A stretch of 64,000 nucleotides of DNA from Paramacrobiotus metropolitanus (taxonomy: Eukaryota; Tardigrada; Eutardigrada; Parachela; Macrobiotidae), in assembly GCF_019649055.1 (NCBI RefSeq), contig NW_026570255.1, positions 434,001 to 498,000 on the forward strand, written 5' to 3'. The notes under the pieces were generated by a model, which searched no databases, had not been told where the DNA came from, and saw nothing but the letters and a program-made list of their open reading frames with translations. The translations under genes were made by a program, and so were the position numbers. Within the stretch, counting starts at the first letter, position 1, and every line of letters starts with the position of its first letter. Shown here one piece after another: positions 33,913-43,994 of the stretch.

Positions 33913-36363
33913 GTTCCTACCGGTGCGACTCTGACGAATTTATCCTTCTGCCTATATGTACCGTACTGGCGCCGAGGAATGACGACGTAGCGGCGGTGCA
34001 ATCGCATTTGGTAACATTACGTGGTTTTTATAGAGAACCTCTCCATGGTCAACTCAGTTTCCTTTCGGCTCACCGCTCGGCAGCCAGTGCCATGACAAAA
34101 GAGAGCGGTAGGAACATCTCAACCAAAACCATACGAAAATATCGTATTTATCAGTCAGTGAACGCTTCCCGATTTAGACGTCGATATCCTACTGGGTGGC
34201 CGAACAAAATGTCCGTCCGCTTCTTTAACGTTTTGCTGGTCCATCCAGCCTTTAATTGACAGCTTTCTAATTTCATTTGGAAGAGCAGTGTTTATTCCAT
34301 ATAAAAAATAGGATAAACCAACATTATACAAAGCTTTGAATTTTTTACAAATTCTTTGGGAAAAAATGGGTGGAGTTGGACGATGTCCAGAAACCCAAAT
34401 TCAGTTCTACCATTTCCCAATTCAAGATCGCCGTTATTCGACGAAGTATTTTCATGAGTGTAAATTTACTATTTCGGGTAGGGGAAAGGTTTCTTGTTTT
34501 TTTCCTCGTAAAAAACTGTGACCTTTATTGGATGTGTTCGGGCTAGAAGCGGTGAGCACAAAACCCCGCAGATATTTTTCTCATGAAACCAGCTAGCCGG
34601 TACTTTAATAACAAATTTCTCTCCCAGTCCGACGCTTCAGAAGCTGATAAGGCTTAAACGTGTTTCTATAAGAGCAATCATTTAGCTACATTTATCATCC
34701 AAATCGGTTTATCTGGTTGCAGCCTGTTTTGCAGCAAAAAAAGTTTCCCTAAAATAAGCGAAAAAATCAGACAAAAAACTTGCAGTTCTTCGAAAAGCCA
34801 CAAAATACGGGAACTGCATAGCTCATTCGGAGCATGCATCATGCCAATAACTTTTTCTTCTTTGGAAAGCAGAAGGTTTTCGCTAAGTAAATATTGCGTG
34901 CTGGAAAAAGGTATCACCAGATTCACAAGTTTTCGATCTGGGACAAAATAATTTTCCACACGTTTTTAATTAACACCGGTATTAATGAGCATGTTTTAAT
35001 TTTCTGATATAAATTTTATTGTTTCTAGTAGATAATTAAATTTTCTATCGAACGACTCTAACTACTTTACGATAGGACAAATGACTCGCGAGAAACAGAC
35101 CAAAATAAGAGACCGACATTTTGTTCGACCACCCGGTATCGCTTACATTCTTCATTCTGTGTCAACTCCATAAACCGAAAACGTGACCCGAAAATGCCAC
35201 AATCGTTGTGAGCAGAGGACGGTATGTAGATCCACTGCAGGCCCTCCGCGGGCTCGGCCAACAGCGAACCGGGCCGGGCAGGATGGCAAGAACCGTTGCT
35301 GTTTTGTAAGTGATCACAAATGGAAACTACATATGTTCTACCATCAAGTACGGTTTGGCCAGTATGTGGTAAAAATTAATTAAAATCAACTGTTTTTATT
35401 TGCATAAACCAGAATGGAGATGAGCTTAGATTTCCTTATGGTCTGTGTTTGGTGCCTATCGAATGCTGTCGCTCGTCCCGTTACAAAGTGGTGAGTCGGG
35501 ACGGAAGCAAATAGCCTTGTAATAGTTTTAGCGCAGTATTAATTTTGTGGATGCTGTAAAGTCACATCCCTTATTACCGTAAAAAGATGTTATTTCGTAA
35601 TGTGCTGAAACCCATACCCCGAAGAGTGAATAATCCTGGTCACAGTGCACAGTAAGCAACCTCTTAAACAGACAAAACAAAACGAATCCGAGAAGGTTTT
35701 CAGAAATCCACTTCATACAACTGCAGTGACCGGGCGCGTCACGTTTCAATTGCTTTGGGCGAACTCGGTGCTTCACCACAATTTCTGCCGCTTCTCTCAA
35801 TAGCGCGCTAAAACAATCTTCGCCATTTTACGGCAAACTGACCGAAGTCTTAGAAAATGTACCATGTTCAGGCGTTTCAGATACATGTACATCTGTGTTT
35901 TACTCGTACATAAATACGGTTGCAAGGCAATTCCAGTTACCAGCTTGTCAGCTGTTGCATTTCTCTTGAAAGTTAGTGGGATTTGCTGACAAGAACAGCA
36001 CTCTGACGACAGCTACAATGGTTAATCTTTCAACAAAAAGCGCGGCAGTTCCGAATACATACTCACGCATTCTTAAAAAAAAAACATCACACCAAATCTT
36101 GTCTTGGACCGAAGAACGCAGCCTCCGTGGGCCATATGCTTTTACATGTACACGTATGTCTGCTCGTTGCGCCCCTCCACCTAATAATATCACACAATTA
36201 CTTCATCGCATTAAAGTGATTCAAAATTTTTCGGTAGAGATACACATTACGTCATCTACAGATGCCGCACAACTGATCTGCAGTGCCTTAGTTAAAGGCT
36301 TTGCTCTATAACGCACCTAAGGTGTATCGATTTATTTTGAAATGCATGGTTCGAGCTCAATAC
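33913..36363. other. No gene recognised
   Basis: Mixed-composition DNA. ORFs such as 33996-34259, 34678-34959 (minus) and 35976-36311 have no family motif. A last exon of the gene at 36364-37303 may lie near 36,230-36,290 (after CTGCAG at about 36,280 on the minus strand), but the acceptor lacks a pyrimidine tract. Confidence 0.4.
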
Positions 36364-37303
36364 CTGAAGGAGTAATATCCTTTCAACAGTTCCCGGTCCG
36401 TGGCCACGGTGCCACTGGCGGCGCTTGCTATTCCTGCAGGAAGCAAAACCTTTTTTAATAAGCTTAGATGCTTAGATGCATAAAACTTAGATGTAAAAAT
36501 GTTCAGATTTATGTGCTTAGATGTATAAAACATAATGTATGAAAATGCTTAAATATATAGAACAAAACTAAAAAAAAATATTTGTTCCGCTGCCTACCTG
36601 ATGACATTGCGTAAGGTGCAAAGTCTCTCTTCATCAACAGGCGGCGGAGGGTGATAAATCAGAACCTTTCCGCACTGGCTCAACCAGACTCTTTTTGACG
36701 TCACTGTGGCGACACAGAAGTACTTCTGCATGTGAAAATACCATAGTACTGCCTATATTAAAAAAAAACAAATTTTGTAAATGCAGTTATTCAAGTAGAT
36801 GAACATAAACAATCGGAAACTACTTCTACCTCTTGTAATGGATTCCAGAGCCGTTCAATTCGACCTTGGGTCTTTTCGGACACTCTTTGTCCGCTGCATC
36901 TCCAGTAACAAACAAATTTCGGCCCGAAGACCAGAAGAATAAATCCGACTCCTGCCAACGTCGCAAGGCAAACCTTGTCCTCCTCCGTCCATTGTTTAGG
37001 TTTGACCGGTGGGGCTAGTGGTGCAGGATTTGTGGCATTTTTATGGTGACCCTTGGGAATCCAATGTTCCATACCGTCTGTGCTGTTGCCAGAATGGCTT
37101 TGATTCATTAGCTTGATTGATTCACCGAATCCAGCAGAATAAATGGCTTTGATAAGCGAAAGGAGAAAAATAGTTACCGCGGAAAGCATTATGATAAAAA
37201 TACAAGACCGGCTGTCAATGGTACCTCTGCTGTCAATGGTACAGGCAACGAAGGACAGCAATGAACAGGCAGCAGTGAGTAATGGTATTATTAACCAAAG
37301 CAA
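36364..37303 (-). CDS. Three-exon membrane glycoprotein gene
   Basis: Exon 37303-36830, donor GTAGAA; exon 36725-36598 (128 nt), acceptor ATGCAG, donor GTAGGC; exon 36433-36364 (70 nt), acceptor CTGCAG, donor GTATTG. Introns are 104 and 164 nt and the phases agree (0, 2, 0). The first exon has hydrophobic spans LWLIIPLLTAACSLLSFVAC and CIFIIMLSAVTIFLLSLIKA. A lumenal loop with N-glycosylation sites NQS, NST and NAT follows, then a third span CLATLAGVGFILLVFGPKF. The later exons are cytosolic: KYFCVATVTSKRVW, YHPPPPVDEERLCTLR, KRRQWHRGHGPGTVERILL. The 5' end is unresolved: the frame starts after a TAA with no ATG before residue 50, so an upstream exon is probably missing. A 15-bp tandem duplication (TIDSRGTIDSR) lies in the first loop. 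Family unknown. Confidence 0.6.
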
Positions 37304-37959
37304 TTAGCGAATAAAATTCAAGTGGAATCTAGAAATGTTCGTACTTTAATCCGGCACAACGAGAATCAGTTTCTTCACATACAAGAAAAGAACGACAGCA
37401 TTGGTAGCGGCTAAACCTGGTGCTGTCTGAGCGGTTCAGCTGAAGAACTGAATGGAAAAGGTGGAAGACGACTAATCAATCAGCGCCGTGACGACCACTT
37501 AACCATCGGGCATAATCTTTCGTCTGACCAACAAAGCTGACATGCAGAAATATAACAACTGGTTTTCATGACATAAGAACTGCAATAACTACGGTCTACG
37601 GGGAGCAAGAGGAAAGGAACTTCTCAACAGCCATGGGTTTATTCATTTGGGCGCGATGTTTGTGCGCCGGGTCTTCTACGTTCTCACATTCATGGCAATT
37701 TGGCGAACAAACAGTAAACATAAAACAGCGGTAGCACAAAGTTTACAAGTTTACGAGAACAAAATCATCATATTTTTCACATGCCCAAGCAACCCAAAAA
37801 AGGAACACCACCAGCAATTCAAGTTATTTAAAACATTTTGCTCAACAATGGGCTTAAGCAGAATTCATTTTGCACTTTGCAGAACCAGCTGCAATCCATT
37901 GCCACAATTCCTCAACACACATGGAAACTTTAAATTTCTGCAGTTCGCAGATCAACCAT
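37304..37959. other. No gene recognised
   Basis: A plus-strand ORF at 37647-37961 (104 codons) starts MGAMFVRRVFYVLTF; it has no paralog here and no domain, and is probably chance. Confidence 0.4.
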
Positions 37960-38290
37960 AAATCATTACATTAAATCATTTTCAGAAATTCAACGTTTAA
38001 TCTCAATACTTGCTGGAACTGACCATGAATACAAATTACATTCAATCATTCTCACAAATTCAACTTCATTATTTTTCAATTTGTTGGAGATGACCAAAAT
38101 ACAGTGCATACAATGAATACATTTCATCATTTTCATAAATTTAATCCTTAATTTCAGCATTTGCGGGAATTCACCACAAATAATTTCATTCAATCGTTCA
38201 TTTCAAGAATTTAATCAATAATTAAATGTTCTGAATTTTGCTGGAAGTGAGCGTTAATGATTATTACATTTAACCGTTTTCATTGACCTT
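37960..38290. repeat. Diverged ~75-bp tandem repeat
   Basis: Four loosely similar units with TTCAATCATT...AAATTCAAC and a GCTGGAACTGACC-like core at about 38012, 38083, 38163 and 38239 (spacing 70-80 bp). AT-rich, old, directly downstream of the gag-like ORF and possibly part of its 3' UTR or of a former element end. Confidence 0.6.
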
Positions 38291-38473
38291 TCAATAAGCA
38301 AAGTTCCATGAAAACTTTGCCATAACTCAATGCAATTTAATTAAATCAACAATAATAATACAATTCACACGGAGAACTGCAACAATTTACAATACCATTC
38401 ATACTGAGAATTGTCACTGAATAACATAAACAATTTAACGTCAACTTAATATGCACAATCAAATTTTGCAGTA

Positions 38474-39682
38474 TCAGGCGCCGTTGCGCCCACCTCGTTT
38501 GCTATTTTTCTGGTTACGCTGACACTCGTGCCAATTGTGACCTTTCTCGTAACAGGAGCCGCAAACGTGAGAGTACCAACATTCTCCTTCTTCACGCTGG
38601 CATTGCCCTTCGTTATATGCCCAACAGCTCAGCTTTTTCGGCCCTTCGCCACTATAATTATTTCCTCGACCATTGTACGCTCCACGACCGTACCCGCGAG
38701 ACCGACCATCGTGACCACCTCGAAAACCTTCGCTCACGGCGTGGGCTTCAACCGGCAACAGTGAACCAGCGTGAAAACACTGATGAATTAAATTTCCACA
38801 CGCATTGAAATCATTCAGTGAGCAACCAAACCGCTCGGCATATTGCCGGAAACCAGCATCAAATTTCAATATAGCTTTTGGTTCATAATCTGGAGCCTTA
38901 CTGGATAAGAACTCAACGTACTCGGCATATTCACACAACGTTTCTGCGTGGCTCGGCATTTTACTCAACTGCTTAATCAACATAAGCGACCCATTCATGA
39001 ATTCTGCGTATGTTAACTCTAAGGCGCCAACTGGTTTCTTCTTCTCTGCTTGCGCGCGGGAATACACCACCTCGTGTGGTCGTGGTAAATTTCTTGCCAA
39101 CTTCGGCAACGGGTCACCTTTCAAGTTAAAAACTTCTCTTAGGCCAAACTCACCATTGCGGAATTGTTCGACCGGTGGAATAGGACTGGGGCTGCAACGT
39201 GGAAAGTCAACCGGATCCGGCATGACCCTTCGGTCGAATTCTGCCAACGCGGATGCGGGCTTGCTGACCTTCTTGCACGGTGCAGGTGGGACAATAATCA
39301 CTGACTCTTCACTTCGGCTATCCATGATGTAGGTCCAAATATCTTTGCGGTCGCACAGCGGGATGGCATTCAGCGGAGGCGTCCAAAGGTCATCTTTGGA
39401 CAGGAAAAGGACTTTCTCAATGGTAACGAAACGCTCCTTCTTCAAAACGGCAACCGTGCTTTCACACAATCCCAATGATTTAGCCAAATCATCGACCGTA
39501 TTACCCGACACGTTCAGCTGTGAATCTTTCTTACCACCATGGCCAGCACATCCAGGCTGGTGATCAAGCATACGTTTAACGAGTTCGGCTTTATTGCCGG
39601 TAACCGTGAGCTCGTGCTCTCTTAACATCACCTTTAATTCTTCACATGTCATAACTTCAAGTTCTTCCTGCGTTTTACTCAT
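38474..39682 (-). CDS. SAP / zinc-knuckle gag-like protein, intact ORF
   Basis: 402 codons, ATG at 39682, no breaks. Residues about 10-45 form a SAP motif (CEELKVMLREHELTVTGNKA ELVKRML split here). The middle is a helical region with LMLIKQLSKMPSHAE and a Pro-rich linker. Near residues 325-350 is an RGG-like stretch (GGHDGRSRGYGRG). The C-terminus has a CCCH finger with C-X7-C-X6-C-X3-H spacing (CWAYNEGQC ... CWYSH) and then a perfect CCHC knuckle, CGSCYEKGHNWHEC. This resembles ORF1/gag proteins of DIRS-type tyrosine-recombinase retroelements in invertebrates (recalled, not searched). No RT, RNase H or recombinase follows within 1.2 kb, so it is an orphan: truncated element or domesticated gene. 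It should bind RNA/DNA. Confidence 0.75.
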   Translation of the reverse strand: MSKTQEELEVMTCEELKVMLREHELTVTGNKAELVKRMLDHQPGCAGHGGKKDSQLNVSGNTVDDLAKSLGLCESTVAVLKKERFVTIEKVLFLSKDDLWTPPLNAIPLCDRKDIWTYIMDSRSEESVIIVPPAPCKKVSKPASALAEFDRRVMPDPVDFPRCSPSPIPPVEQFRNGEFGLREVFNLKGDPLPKLARNLPRPHEVVYSRAQAEKKKPVGALELTYAEFMNGSLMLIKQLSKMPSHAETLCEYAEYVEFLSSKAPDYEPKAILKFDAGFRQYAERFGCSLNDFNACGNLIHQCFHAGSLLPVEAHAVSEGFRGGHDGRSRGYGRGAYNGRGNNYSGEGPKKLSCWAYNEGQCQREEGECWYSHVCGSCYEKGHNWHECQRNQKNSKRGGRNGA

Positions 39683-40010
39683 TTTACCGAAAATTTAAAA
39701 GCTATGAAGAAAATTTAAAAGCGAAGAAGAACGGCACAAAATAATTTTACAAACTGGAAGTGGTTGTCGAATACAATCATGCTTAAATAGACTCTTGCTT
39801 CGTCCTGCTCCAAATCCGGCATCCGTCTTCACTCCATTCATACGCTCGTGGCAGGACGACCCTTTGACCTCGTTATACTCAGATTCTTTCGAAGAATCTT
39901 TCCCATAACATGGCTCAACCCTGAAATCATATTATATAATCGAAGCCGCAACACGATTATCGGAACACATGATGAACTTTCAATCCAATCACCGGCTGCG
40001 AACTATTCTC
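39683..40010. other. Upstream of the gag-like ORF
   Basis: AT-rich; would contain the promoter of the minus-strand ORF. No defined element seen. Confidence 0.4.
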
Positions 40011-40380
40011 GTTGATCACGCAAAGAGGAAGGTGATTTTAATTATAGACAAGCCGAGGATTGCGGTTAACTGTCTGAAAGATAATCGAGGCCGCATAACA
40101 AATCCGCTATTTTCCCGAGAGAGAGCGATATTTACCAGATTTATCTGTACGCTAGCAGTTACTAATTTACCCGTGCCCTTTCAGCCTAGCTTCCATCCAA
40201 TTAATTGGAGTGAGGCATTGTGTTACGGCGCATGCGTCAATCTTGCTGGAACGTGATGAGACGACGGGAAATCTGGTAGGGAATTCAGGTACTGGACGTC
40301 ACTGATCTACTTTAGAATGAATGGAATTAGCAAAGTACTTTTGATACACACGGGCGTCTGTAACAAAGAAGCGCCTTGAA
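40005..40380 (+). repeat. Repeat copy A (pair with 51925-52300)
   Basis: About 375 bp roughly 70% similar to 51925-52300. Shared peptide blocks on the plus strand: VDHAK, DKP, AVNC, CT, PFQ, LCY. Relative to copy B there is a one-base loss and a compensating one-base gain about 40 bp apart, so the frame agrees at both ends but not in the middle. It is either a diverged coding exon or an old repeat. Confidence 0.6.
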
Positions 40381-41499
40381 TAACATTTTTATTTCGACTT
40401 ACTCCCCCCACACGGTACCGCAAAAGATGTCGTCCGCTGTTGTTATAAGATTTGAAGCTCGTCAATTTTTATCGATGCCTATTTTATTCTTGTGTTCATT
40501 TTATCACATATTTTTAACACTACCACATTTCAATGACAATAAAAGCAGTTCTGCACAGTTTGCCTTTTGCTGCACAACTTAAAAGTACATCGAGAAAATA
40601 ATCATTTAAGACCTAAGGGCACGTGTGATGGGTTCGAACAAAAAAGCGCTTGTTTACGCAATTTCCCGGCGGATAGTGGGATTCCAGCCTACAACAAAAA
40701 CACAGCCAATAAGCCAGCTTCCCCTAATAACAATAAACCTATGCGTGACACCGTTCTGTGCACAGTTTCCAGCCAAAAGCAATAACCGCTGATGGAGATT
40801 TCGCAGAAAAGTAAAAATTTCCCGTACTACAATTGCCGACATTCATTCAATTTCCCCGCGCTTCCCCTTTATACTACCAGCGTACAGTAACTAGCTAGCA
40901 ACACTCCTAGCAACAGTACCACGAACTAGAATTACCGGTACTGGATGGTTCGTGTTGCACAATGATTACTAATTTTATTATGAACTGACGGTCCATTCCC
41001 ACTTTTCTCAGTCCCACCTTGTGGCACACAAGCAAACCAGGAGGACCTTAATTCCCGAACCCATTTGGGCGTTTAGTGTGCGTGGCCTGGGTGATCTGTC
41101 TCACCGTGTCGGCCCGTCATCAATCAGGGCAGAGGAGTAGACCAGGCTTGGGATGCGTGTTTAGATTCGGCCGGCGGCAGTCTTCAAGGGCTGGCAGTGT
41201 TGCATATGGAAAATTTTGCAGTTTTTTAGTCTGTGGGCTTTTCTTGATCTGTAAATTATCATCCGCTCAAACTTCACATAGCGCCACCTTCCTTCCGCGA
41301 GGCCTTCATATGCTATAAAGGCCTCGCGGATTGTTTAGATTCTAGTTGGCCTCACATTGTGAACGCTATTTTTGAGATTTTTTTAGCTTATGTTGGTTTT
41401 TTTTCGGATTGCCATGTTTTTATGTGGACGAAAAAGTGATCGATGGTTCAAACTAGTAAAAAAAGCAACACAGTCTCTGCATCGATGTGTAACATTGCT
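40381..41499. other. No gene recognised; GC-rich hairpin
   Basis: A perfect 13-bp inverted repeat TCCGCGAGGCCTT at 41294-41306, paired with 41318-41330 across an 11-nt loop. Nothing else supported. Confidence 0.5.
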
Positions 41500-42290
41500 G
41501 GTATAATCCTTCACCTTGATACACGCGTTCTGCACCAGCCACTCCTCCAGCGTATCATCCGTCCTAAACCATCAGGCATCAGCGATACAGACCGGCGTCC
41601 TCCCGCCGGAAAAAATCAACGCCATACAGTACCCTCCTCCTTGAATTTCAGCTACCAGATGATATCCACCTGATAGCGCACCAGCAGCAGCAGACGGGGA
41701 GCGCCATAGGCCATGAGGATCACATGTTCATTGGTTCATATCATCCGCGTCTGCAGACTGCCTATCCACACGCTCCCCGAGGCGGGCGATGACGTTGTAT
41801 ATGGGTGGACTGAAACGTTGACGAGCGGTGAACGCCGCGCTGACCACATACCGCTGAGAGACGAAGGCTTCTCCGTCTTGGTACCACACGCACGCGCATG
41901 CACCCGTACTGGCGTGCGTGAAGTTCTTCAGTGGGAGTTGTGCTCGTTGACGCGGAAGCCGATGAACGGCAGCGTGGTGTTGGTGCAGCCGCAAGCATGG
42001 CCGGTTTCGGGGGCTATGGAGTCTTTCCGCAGGCTACTGGTCTTAGTGTGATCGACGCCGTCGTGTCGCATTGCCCGGCAACTGTTTTTCCGTTGTATGG
42101 TACGGTTGTCATGGCTTTCGAATGTGACCGGCGCTCCTTCCGCTGCCTGGATTAGTATGGTATTGTTCAGTGGATCCGTCGGAGACCTTGAAGCTTTGGT
42201 CAGATGACCCAGGTGCAGCGGTCCGCCCGGGTGTCTCAGCAGTGCAGCGTCTAGTTGCTCCAGTACTGTAAATACAGGTGGCAACTTCCA
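41500..42290 (-). pseudogene. Ig-like gene copy 1, degenerate
   Basis: Homologous along its length to the exon at 56208-57010 and closest to 58506-59321. The 5' part (42290-41928) is open: acceptor TTTACAG, then VLEQLDAAL, GGPLHLGHLTKAS, GHACGCTNTTLP. The first-domain cysteine is changed (VTFESHD instead of FPCHD or FDCHD), which removes the Ig disulphide. After NEHNS the frame breaks (about 41,935), and further breaks follow down to the C-terminal block near 41,510. It is the most decayed of the three full-length copies. Its 3' neighbour region is duplicated with that of copy 3. Confidence 0.8.
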
Positions 42291-42442
42291 AAAATTTCCA
42301 GGATGATTCTGTCTCGGTGTTTACTAACCAACGAGTTAGGTTACACATTTACAGTTGTACGTACCTACACAGCGCAGATGCGGTTTATTTTCCATTGCTT
42401 CGCTAACGTACAGACAGTACATGTTATACAGGTACTTACTAA

Positions 42443-43170
42443 CCAGGGAACATTTTCCGCCTCCAAATTCAAAAAATTTTCATGTTTTGTAAAATGGTAG
42501 TGTACTATTGTAGTATGCTTAAAAAAATATTTTCAGCTGCCATCGTCAAGGGGGCGTGGCCAGACAACAATTTAAAGTTTGCATACTATCATATTATACT
42601 GTTTAATGCAGTGCAGTACAAGTTGTTCGTAATTATATTATGTTGACTTTTTCCTGCAGCACCGTGGACTTTTGCAGCTGTCCGCTGTCGAGAAATGATG
42701 TAAGTAAAATAGGCCCAAGTGCGTCGGCTCGGGCCATTGCTGCATGAATATACATTTTCGGAATATATTTTCATCGATTTGTGTTGCAAACAATAAGTTG
42801 TGAAAAAGCTTTGTTCTGCTAATACACAGATCTGTGCTGTACTTCACAACAAGTTTTTGAAAATGTGCACACGGGCAGCAATGGCCCGAGCCGACGCAAG
42901 TGGGCCTATTTTACTTACATCATTTCTCGACAGCGAACAGCTGCAAAAGTCCATGGTGCTGCAGGAAAAAGTTAACATAATAATTACGAATAACTTGTAC
43001 TGCATTCCATTACACAGAATATGATAGTATGCAAACTTTTAATTGTTGTCTGGCCACGCCCCCTTGACGATGGCAGCTAAAAATATTTTTTTAAGCATAC
43101 TACAATAGTACACTACCATTTTACAAAACATGAGAATTTTTTGAATTTGGAGGCGGAAAATGTTCCCTGG
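42443..43170. mobile_element. Inverted-repeat MITE, TAA duplication (PIF/Harbinger-like)
   Basis: 728 bp; the arms (each about 330 bp) are near-perfect inverse copies, outer ends CCAGGGAACATTTTCCGCC. Flanked by TAA (42440-42442 and 43171-43173). The duplicated region at 60.3-60.7 kb lacks it and has an uninterrupted TTACTAAGTCGTAA, which supports the borders. A 3-bp TAA/TTA duplication is characteristic of PIF/Harbinger elements. The internal arms contain TGGCCACGCCCCCTTGACG. No ORF of note. Confidence 0.85.
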
Positions 43171-43452
43171 TAAGTCGTCAATAATCTCAATATTCCTTTG
43201 TCAACTGGTTACAGTACCTCGTACTAATAATAACGTATTCAATTTTGTACATGCAGCAGTACTCACCTTCTTCCCGACTCAGCCATCTGGTAACTGGGCA
43301 AGCGATAGCCAGCGACTGGCATAAGGCATGGGCGATAAGGAAAGGAAAACATCGCTCCATGTTGATTGTGTACCGGGATGACAGAAGAGACTGTTTACTT
43401 TCATCGCCACAGGAACGGGAAACCGCAATAACTGGAAAACATTATTATATCA

Positions 43453-43752
43453 TCAACTGCAATAAAAATCGCCGTTGTCGTTAAACCCGGGCTGATGCCG
43501 GCAGGGCACCGCGTGATAACTGGAATGGATCGATAAAGTACCTAATGCACATCCTGTTTGGAGCTGATGCGGTTTTGTGCCGTAAATTGCGTATAAGCCG
43601 TATCGAATATGCACCGGAGAGTAAGAGCGGTTGGCCGTATGTGTGTAATGAATCTGGATGACAAGGTACGAAAAACTGTTAGCGGAAGTGAATCGTATGT
43701 CGACCGATCCGTCTCTCTGCAAACGAGTAAAAATCAGCAACCATCTCATCAC
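43453..43752 (-). other. Duplicated ORF segment (copy 1)
   Basis: 99 codons, about 77% identical in protein to 60943-61206 (shared FTRLQRDGSVDIRFTSANS, TANRSYSP, VPCRH). By nucleotide, changes fall in all codon positions and on the plus strand too, so selection as coding sequence is not shown. A diverged relative with PCRH lies at 50686-50958 (minus). Part of the segmental duplication. Confidence 0.4.
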
Positions 43753-43994
43753 GATTCGAACCGGTAGCTTGAGCCGGCGCTCTTCTCTTATGAGACTTAA
43801 AGTTTTTTAGAAGAGTTAATTTAGAAGAATGATTTATCGAACTTCGGAGCGAGAAGGCTATTCAGCAGTTGTAGGCGCTGGTCAAATCAGATACAAGCTG
43901 TCGCGAGCCCGTCTGAATGAACCCCCTACCACAGTGGATCTGGAACAGATCCACGGGCAGAGACAGAAACGGAATCTAACCTGCTGTGCGCGCA

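Noticed and set aside
43735-43775. GGTTCGAATC on the minus strand (also at 61215), a tRNA T-loop-like sequence
   Set aside because: No acceptor or anticodon stem can be formed around it.
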